Assembly: GCF_016906535.1 (NCBI RefSeq)
Contig: NC_057380.1
Location: forward strand, 1,860,001 to 1,924,000
Origin: Rhizoctonia solani
Lineage: Eukaryota > Basidiomycota > Agaricomycetes > Cantharellales > Ceratobasidiaceae
Reading direction: 5' to 3'
DNA: 64,000 nt
The notes under the pieces are model-generated. The model was not told where the DNA came from. It saw nothing but the letters and a program-made list of their open reading frames with translations, and ran no database searches. Made by a program: the position numbers and the translations under genes. Positions 56,701-64,000 of this stretch are shown piece by piece (position 1 is the stretch's first letter; every line of letters starts with the position of its first letter).

Positions 56701-59111
56701 GTCGCGTGATGATTAACACGTGTGATACCGATCCAGAAAAGAGCTGGTCTGGAGGAGTCCCCCCCCCCCCATAATAGTTACAATGGAGACAAACGTGGCG
56801 ACTTTCTCAGCGATTGAATGGCCACAGGGTAAGCTCTAGACCAACACAACGGTGCCACAATTGAAACCCATGCTTGTCCTCTGGACAATTGATGTTCAAA
56901 ACGAGGTAGATCAATCGGCGCGAGTAGCTTCGCACCACATCTCCAAGACGATGAGTGGCATTGGCGATCTGGTCCGGGTTCCCGCCCGGGCGGATACGCC
57001 TCCAAAAAGCCCACCGAAGATCACAGGAATACAGTGTTATGTTATCCTCGAGAAGGATTTCCCATGGAAGGCTATTTAGATTTTGACTCACCTTGCCATC
57101 CCGCAGAGCCCGAAGTAATGTACTCTTCCCGCTTCCATTACCCGCGCAAATACCATATCTTCGCCCCTACTAGCCTTAAAGTCGTATGTGATAAAAGCAG
57201 GAGCGCCCCGTATGCGAGTGAGAACAAGGCTTATATCAAGAAAAAAGGATATCACGCAGAGACAATACCTTAATCAGCATCAAGTGATCAAGGTAAAGTG
57301 CAGTACATACTATCGCACAATAGCTCCTCGCTATCATCCGTAAGAGGTTGGTTATTTTTGGCCTGCAAGTTCCCCAATTGAAATTATGTGGGCGTAAGTC
57401 GTGATCGAAGGTGAATCATAAGTGCCAATAGAGTCGCCGGAGGATGCCGATTATTGAAATTTCCAGTAATAAATCATCAGTGGAATTGGAATAAGTTTGA
57501 CAAGAATAGCCACACACCCGTTCCAAGTCCCAGTAATGTGACCTTACTGCCTGGGCAATCTCCCATCCGTCACCTTTTCCTTCGGCTTTTGCGTCACTCC
57601 CGGTACCATTGACCTCATGATTGCTCTAACCCAACCAGCAATGTAAGCTCCCACGCATCGACCCCACACCGCCTGCTCGGCGTCATAGGCACGGACCCTG
57701 CCGGCACGAACAAGCTCGGCCCCGAGTTCAGCAGCAAATAATAGACACTTTCGTTGGGCTGGGTGGAGTTGAACCTTTTGTCCTGTATCCAATTGCTAAG
57801 TAAGTAGAAAAGCGTACATATCTCACATCGAACTTACCAGGCAACTCAAACTTTGGCCTACGTAAATAGCCTTCTGGCATTTTTGCAACAATCGTTACCA
57901 GAACATCGTCATCCAGTCCATCGGACACTTTGTTCTCTTTGGCGCCATTAGTTTTCACATCCCCTCCAGCAGCTTTCAGTACGCCCTCAGCCTCTTTGGC
58001 AAAAGCTCGCACTTCTGGAAAGGACGCCCCACTCGCAACCCTATGAACTGCGTCGCTCAGAGGGCCTAGGTATTGAGCAGCAACGGCAGGATCGCGAACA
58101 AGCTTGACAATGTTGGTCGTTACAATCGAGGCTCGCCTGAGGGTCTCTGGTGACCTGTCGTTTAGCGCGCGAGATAAGAGAGGGACCAAAACTGCCAAGC
58201 TCGGGGCGGTAACTTCAGCAACGAAGGTTGTGTTGCTCATAGCCTGAAACATAAATGGATGAGACTAGATAGAAAACGAGGTGAGATGTAGCCGCAATAT
58301 ACCTTAATTGTAGCTGGCACGTTGGCCGGTGATTCCATAGCCTGTACGAGAGCAGGAATGTGCTTTTCGAGGTCGGGGTTCGGAACTGTCCCGCAAAGTG
58401 CCGTAGCGCATTTTTTGGCAGCATTCGAGACCTTTACAAGTTGAGCGTATGTTATGTGCTGACGTGAAAAGGGTGCTTACCTCGGACTTAGTGTCATGCA
58501 TCGCATTTTCCACAGTTGGGAGGATAATTCCTAGCTCAGCAGCAATATACTCCGCTCTCTCAGCCTTCTTGCTCTTCTCCTCGACCCATCTCCTGATAGT
58601 GTCCTAGAGCTCCAGTCTTTGTTTTCCATTTTCCACCACCCTCTCCATTGACGACGCCCAATAACTCGCGTAGTACTACACGCGTTGCTTCCGGAGGAAA
58701 CAAGGCTAAAATAGCACGAACAGCCGATGTTGCAGCAAGACGTACTACGTCTCCTTTATCAGAGTACAAGTCGAGTAATACGGGCAGAGACGCAAGTAAG
58801 AGAGGTCCGACGCCAGCCTTGAGATGTGTCGCCAGTGCGTGTAGTCCAACAGCTGCCGATTCTCGTTCATAACCAGACTTTTTATTTGCAGCAAACGTGT
58901 GTAATTGCTCTAACACCTTCTCGTCGCTATATCACCAACGAGATTTGATTAGATTTCATGGAACGGATGCGATAGTAAATGATCGTACAGTAATGTTGAA
59001 GACCTTCTTGTTTAACCTGTTTGGCCAAGTTTTCAGCCGCTGTCTCTGCATCAGGAGCGGTGGTGCTGTCCGCAAAGCCTCCAGGTGGGCTGCGGTGAGG
59101 GAGTTGGACAT
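53763..59111 (-). pseudogene. EF3-like HEAT/ABC protein (translation elongation factor 3 family) with many frame breaks
   Basis: N-terminal HEAT repeats (58930-57850) contain S-A-A-V-G-L-H-A-L-A and S-N-T-T-F-V-A-E-V. ABC domain 1 has G-N-G-S-G-K-S-T (57130) and L-S-G-G-W-K-M-K-L-E-L-A-R-A (56290) with L-D-E-P-T-N-H. ABC domain 2 has G-P-N-G-A-G-K-S-T (55300), an inserted chromodomain-like part (Y-E-V-K-W-R-N-L, 54720), L-S-G-G-Q-K-V-K (54500) and H-N-E-E-F-V-G-A-L-C. The tail ends K-K-K-L-T-R-N-Q-L-K. This is the full domain order of fungal eEF3, which helps release E-site tRNA from the ribosome. At least six frame changes are needed, near 59085, 58605, 57190, 55490, 55440 and 53925. As eEF3 is normally essential, this is a second, decaying copy or a badly assembled one. 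Confidence 0.8.
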
Positions 59112-59527
59112 GATGGTTGTGCGTGACAGGACCAAACAGAGTGATCGGGCACAGAAGTTTTGAAGCGATGTGTCAGCTCACAGCCACCTCCTGTGCTCCA
59201 TTTGATCGAGTGGGGCTCATAATTGCTATAATGGGACTTTATTATTATCACTCTTTTTTCAGTCCAGAAATCATGATTGTGATCTCATAACTGCCATAGC
59301 ACATTCTACAATGACACATAACAGAGTAGATAACTCGTCCGGCCCCCCTATCTTACTTCATTAAAATTTTCAGGACAACGTTCGTAAATTAGCACGTTTG
59401 TAGCACTGCCACGATAATCAGAACCGGATAAGCTTCGGTTAGTCAGCGTTACGCGTGGCTGAAACAAGAAAAATGCATTACGCCTATCTGACTAGTTCCT
59501 GCCCGCTCCCTCTCTCACTGGATTGCC
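59112..59527. other. Divergent promoter region
   Basis: 416 bp between the start of the EF3-like gene (minus) and the start of the methyltransferase gene (plus). No TATA box stands out. Nothing else seen. Confidence 0.4.
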
Positions 59528-62270
59528 GTGGACTTTAGACCTAGAAACATAGACACAGATTTAGAATTAGACACAGATGGACGCGCCAACCAGCTTTCTC
59601 CCACCTTTAAAGCGACTAGACGAATGTCACGCTCCTCAAATACATCAAATTCTCACTCGCCTGGTTACCATATACCTCCCCAAAGTACGTGGTACTGCTC
59701 TCATCGACGAGGACCTGGAATCGTGAGTCACTTTTTTGTCTTGATTCGGAGCTCATCAGACCCAAATGGTTTTTTTAGACTCCAAGCTGATGATTTCGAA
59801 CGCTCATTTGCCATCCGCTGGCTTACTGGCTTCATCGCTCGTGGCGAAGAATGGTCCGGATTATACACCGAAGGCGAAGACGATCTTAACAGCGGGGCCC
59901 CAACCGCAAATTCTGATTCGTCAATTGGCAGATTTCAAACCGAGTTCCTGGATGATACCTATCTTGCACGAACAACGGCCTATGATCGGGCGGCGGCTCT
60001 GCTTGGAGCATGTGCTGGTAGCTCTGCATCTGGTGCTATTTCCCGGGAGTTCAAATTTGCCCCTTCATCGGCCTCGTCTGAGGGCCATTTCATTTCGGAA
60101 AATGAAGGCTCTGAATCGAACTTACCTCCTATAACGATATCACTCCAAGACGAATCCATTTCAACTGGTGATCATACTGCTGTTGGTCTACAAACCTGGG
60201 GTTCTGCGTGTATCCTGGCCGAACGTATTACTCGTGACCCTATAGCTTTTGGGTTGCCTGACTCATTTATGGACACCGGCTCTTTCTCAAATGTACAAGG
60301 AGCAAGGGTACTAGAACTCGGAGCGGGAACTGGGTTACTCTCTCTGCTGGCTGGAAAACTAGTAGAACGTGCCCTCGACGGCCAGCATTGATAGCTCGAA
60401 CTTCACTATTGTCGCAACCGATTACCATCCTGCGGTTCTGGAAAACCTTCGTGCTAACGTACAAAATAATTTCCCTATCTCTAATGTCGACCACAAACCA
60501 ACGGTCGACGTGCAGCCCTTGGATTGGTCTCTATACCTAAACGGGAAACCCACCACTGATCTCTCGCGCGCGCCAAGTACAGTGCCCACACCTGCGATAG
60601 GCACACCAGTGGGTGGGGTTGAGCGAAATGACATTAATGACAAGCCTTTGCGTGCGTAATTAATTAGTACGATTTTCTCGAGCTAACTTTGTATTTGTAA
60701 TCAGCCTCATTGCGTTCGGTTATATCACCTGATACCCAGACAGCTTTAGCACCTGAGGCAACAGTGTTTCCTCCAATTCAGACTCCTTTTACACCCTCGT
60801 TTTCGGTGGCATCTTCTACATCTACCCCAACAACTTCTCATTCACCTCAAACACCTCAAACACCCCGTACAACACGTTCCCCACCTCCGAATTTGGCCCG
60901 AGCTGTTTTTTCGCGATTGATTGCCCGCGGGCTCAAGTTTGAGATGCCGGCCGGAGCGTCCGGGCTCGATCAAAATTCCGAGCTATCGAAAAAACCAGAG
61001 GTAGACTCGCCAAATAGCGAGGAGGATTTCCCTACCCAAAGTCTTGACCTAATCCCAAATGGCGCCAGTTTTGATTCTTTGATTCTTCTACAGACTTTGA
61101 TAACCGCATAGCTGCACTCGACCAGACGATCGAGACCGAAGAGTTTCTCCCTGCCCAAATCTCGAATCCCTCGCTTCTTTTAGACGCCTCGAGATCCGAG
61201 CTCCTTTGTCCAACTCTTTTGGGCCTAACGACCCAGGGCACTTCGAAGATAGACTCTACCAGGACGAATATCCTTCCTCCGTGCCTTGACGAAACAGGAT
61301 CACTCCTTTGCTCGGATAATAGGGACGCCACATTCAATCCCAACGGAGATCCTCATCCGACTTCCTCACATGCTCTGGGTTTTGAGCAGTCTGCCTCAAT
61401 TGGTGACGTTCGAGGATCAACGTCCTGGAAGCACCCAAAAAGGCTGAGTGCCTGAGAATTGACAGCTTGGATGTACACGATACCGTCGGCAGTGAGATAT
61501 CTCCATTCAAACCATTCAAGCATGCCGACGGCCTCAGATGTGATTTGTCTTCGGGGCATGTGCCACAGATAGTTAGCGCAAATTGTACCTCGATCCCCTC
61601 ATTCGGCAAACTACCAGGGAACAATTCAATTGATTATGATCCGAAAGTGGACATAGTCGGAAAATCCCACTCGAAACCTGCTCTTGGAAGTGAAGACAGT
61701 GATGATCTGGCAAGCCCTTCCCTTAATGACATTGAGGCCTTATAGCTGACCTTATTCTAGCTTAACTTTATGTCGAGAGACAATAGGAAGCAAACAAGCT
61801 TTATAGGTAAGATTCACGGTTTTCCTTGAATATGTGCGCTTACTTGCTTCCTAAATTTACTCTCTCAAGAGCCAGGCGCCTCTGCTGAACCACCCTTCGA
61901 CCAACCTTTTGACATTATATTCGGTGCAGATGTTGTCTATGAAATCTCTCACATAGCTCTCGTCAGAGGCGTTGTAGAGCGTTTGTTACGCAAGCCATCC
62001 TACAGGCCTAGCTCCCCACCCGCATACTTTCATCTAATTATGCCACTTCGTCCCACACACGCAGACGAAGCAAATAGCGTTGATATGGCGTTCCCACGAG
62101 CCGAGGATGTGAGCCTCAAACACGGCAGCGAGGAGATCCTTGCCATAATCAAAACTGAGACATATGCTCGAAGTGCTGGCGTCGGTCGTGCTGATGAAGT
62201 TCATATGTACACTACTGCGTCGGGTGGATCTAGGGAGTTCCCTGTAGATACTCTATGTCATCTTCTTTCT
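59528..62270 (+). CDS. Class I methyltransferase of the FAM86/METTL21 (Methyltransf_16) type, with long insertion and frame breaks
   Basis: The first frame of 287 codons ends with V-L-E-L-G-A-G-T-G-L-L-S-L-L (SAM-binding motif I, 60308-60349). A one-base change near 60372 links it to I-V-A-T-D-Y-H-P-A-V-L-E-N-L (motif II). Between 60600 and 61860 lies a Ser/Pro/Thr-rich, low-complexity insertion of about 350 residues that changes frame again near 61090 and 61440. The fold resumes with F-D-I-I-F-G-A-D-V-V-Y-E (61905-61940) and Y-F-H-L-I-M-P-L. These motifs and their order fit protein-lysine methyltransferases of family 16. The 3' end is uncertain; I stop after the last conserved-looking stretch. 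The insertion inside the Rossmann fold is unusual for the family. Confidence 0.6.
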
Positions 62271-64000
62271 ATTCATTTATTAAGTTTACTATTATTGTCT
62301 ATAGCCCTCGTGAGGGAGTTAAAATCACACCCATGCTTTGTAATTTTTCCAATCTCAAGTCGTGCCCGTTGTAGTCACAGAGTATCTAGGGATGTTAGTC
62401 ATGGTCTGGGTCATGCCAAACTTACTACTTGACTTGTATATTAACACAACGTTAGATATATGCGTTATTATCTTATCTTCGCGCAGTTAAAACATCTGCC
62501 TGATTTGATGGGTAGCTGGCCTGGTACACAAACCGATAGAGTATCTGAGACTAACAGGGTGATACCTAAAATACGGGAAACTCACATCAGGTCCGGAACT
62601 TGCCAAGCACCCGTACTCAGAACTCAAGGTCCGCAGCTAGGGTATATATGAGAGAGCTGAAGACATATAATCGTAGAAATAATGGCTGGGCTTTTGCCAG
62701 CACCCCACATGTAAAGGTTTTTACGTCTGAAAAACCTTCGCCCCTGGGGTCGAATCCCACCATGACCATTTTTTTTTGGCCACCATAGTTCGGCTGGCAG
62801 AAGCCTCGATTTACGTATAGCAGGATATTCTTAGCTAGGTCTGTAGTTGAACACAGTTTACTGAGAAAAATGAGCCGCAGTGCGCGGGGGCATCACATGC
62901 GATACTTGATCGAGGGCGGAAGACGCCATTCAACACTACGCGTACCGAGCGCGAGGTCTCAGCCTGGCCTTCCATTTCAGCACCCATACATGACCATCAG
63001 ATATCTATCGCGCGTTTAATGCTCTTTGGCCGGGTTTCTGTCACCACAAGCCTTCGCTTCGGACACCTGCAGTCTTGAGTAGTTCGGGTAATGTCCCCAG
63101 CCAGTAGCCCGTTTGCGGGCAGCCATAGGCTCCTCTACTTATACCGCGTCCAGAACTTACGCGTCACGTACAAATATACTATATGGAAGCATAGGTTAAG
63201 TTCTAGTGCTAGCCAAAAAAAATAAAATGATAGGAACTACTACAAGCATGGTAAGGGACAAACCTATAATCTTAGTTTACAAGCACATAGGAGCGCTACT
63301 TTCTGTATTAATCGGGCAAATTGTCATGATATAAGGGAAAATCTGTTTGTCTGTACAAAAGCTAACGTGATTCATCATAGTGATGCCACGGGTGCTTCCC
63401 TATATAGCTTGGTCCAGTCTTTCCACCCAGGCTTTGAACTAACCCTCAAGCTCGGAATTTCACTCTATAAATTGGTCTGAATGCCATAGTTCGGGCTTAA
63501 GGGTATACCCAGCAAGCACCGAGGATTGAGCTTCGAGGCTTTTTCTTACCCAGAGCTCACTTTTAGAAGCACATTATATTGATGAGTGGCGCTAAAAAAG
63601 GTTTTATGACAAACTGAAGCGAAGGACTAGACTATGATGTGGGTTCGTGATTGATATCAAGATGTTCATATGAATCAACTCCAACCACTGGCAGGAGTGG
63701 ACGTAATTTACTATAGTTTTCTGCTGACCTCCTGGGTCATAGTTATAAAATCTAAGCGCTCTTACAAACAATACGATCACCAGGATCAAGTCCTTAACAA
63801 TTTTTGTGCGGCTATATACGGTCCCAACTCACGTTGCGCCAAGCAGTAAGCCATGTATAATCTCTGCATGATGATGTCCAGTATATTAAGCTTCTCAAGC
63901 GTGGGGTGTTTCTTATAGCTCATAAAGCGCGGATACTTGTTAAGAGAAAATTCGTCTCAACTCAAATATAATTATCACATGGTGCAGATGAATCACAGCG
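62271..64000. other. Right-end intergenic region
   Basis: No convincing gene. It contains hairpin-forming sequence and a tRNA-like segment (next entry). The remainder to the window end shows no repeat or motif I can name. Confidence 0.45.
62681..62778 (+). other. tRNA-like relic or small RNA candidate
   Basis: GCTGG/CCAGC forms a hairpin at 62685-62701. A second perfect hairpin AGGTTTTT/AAAAACCT with a 7-nt loop follows at 62715-62737. Then comes GGGGTCGAATCCC, close to a pol III B box, and a run of nine T. The acceptor-stem halves do not pair and the anticodon-like loop lacks the invariant T, so this is not a normal tRNA. Confidence 0.25.

Overview
The window looks like nuclear DNA of a filamentous basidiomycete, most probably an agaricomycete close to Rhizoctonia solani. 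The evidence is the dense set of short (about 50-60 nt) GT-AG introns, the fungal gene content (TAF12, family GH18 chitinase, sterol-type glucosyltransferases, an EF3-type ABC protein) and two large LTR retroelements. The genus is an inference; kingdom and phylum are better supported.

Layout. 1-10048: an LTR element cut by the left window edge, with a 1293-bp 3' LTR, a Gag-like ORF and no recognisable protease, reverse transcriptase or integrase. 10481-18479 (minus): an old gene with a KKPTG motif and a coiled-coil tail, split by a complete 6.4-kb chromodomain-type Ty3/Gypsy element (11504-17911) flanked by the 5-bp target duplication CTGTG. 19777-22202 (plus): a Thr/Ser-rich repeat protein with one C-terminal membrane segment. 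22786-23574 (plus): an unknown gene. 24501-27644 (plus): TAF12, six exons, one GC-AG intron. 27942-44073 (minus): four tandem glucosyltransferase genes, here called A, B, C and D from left to right. 44809-46991 (minus): a membrane-anchored GH18 chitinase. 47470-49766 (minus): an MFS transporter. 49767-52336: no gene seen. 52337-53640 (plus): a homeodomain gene. 53763-59111 (minus): an EF3-like HEAT/ABC gene with many frame breaks. 59528 to about 62270 (plus): a class I methyltransferase gene. The right end holds no recognised gene.

History readable from the sequence. Glucosyltransferases C and D come from a tandem duplication that also carried the last exon of the neighbouring chitinase; a remnant of that exon lies between them (40377-40488). 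C and D share a 292-bp identical tract that includes an intron, which suggests gene conversion. Copy C's flank later received a 5'-truncated retrocopy of an unknown gene (A9 tail, 14-bp flanking repeats), and the empty site survives beside copy D. Differences between the two LTRs of each retroelement are almost all CG to TG/CA changes, consistent with cytosine methylation and deamination. The same type of change explains the lost catalytic Asp of the Gypsy integrase.

Many genes right of 27.9 kb carry single-base frame breaks (A, B, D, chitinase, MFS, homeodomain, EF3-like, methyltransferase), while TAF12 and the surface protein are clean. Real decay and uncorrected assembly indels cannot be separated from the sequence alone. 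All exon joins are by eye from splice signals, reading phase and family similarity recalled from knowledge; no search was run.
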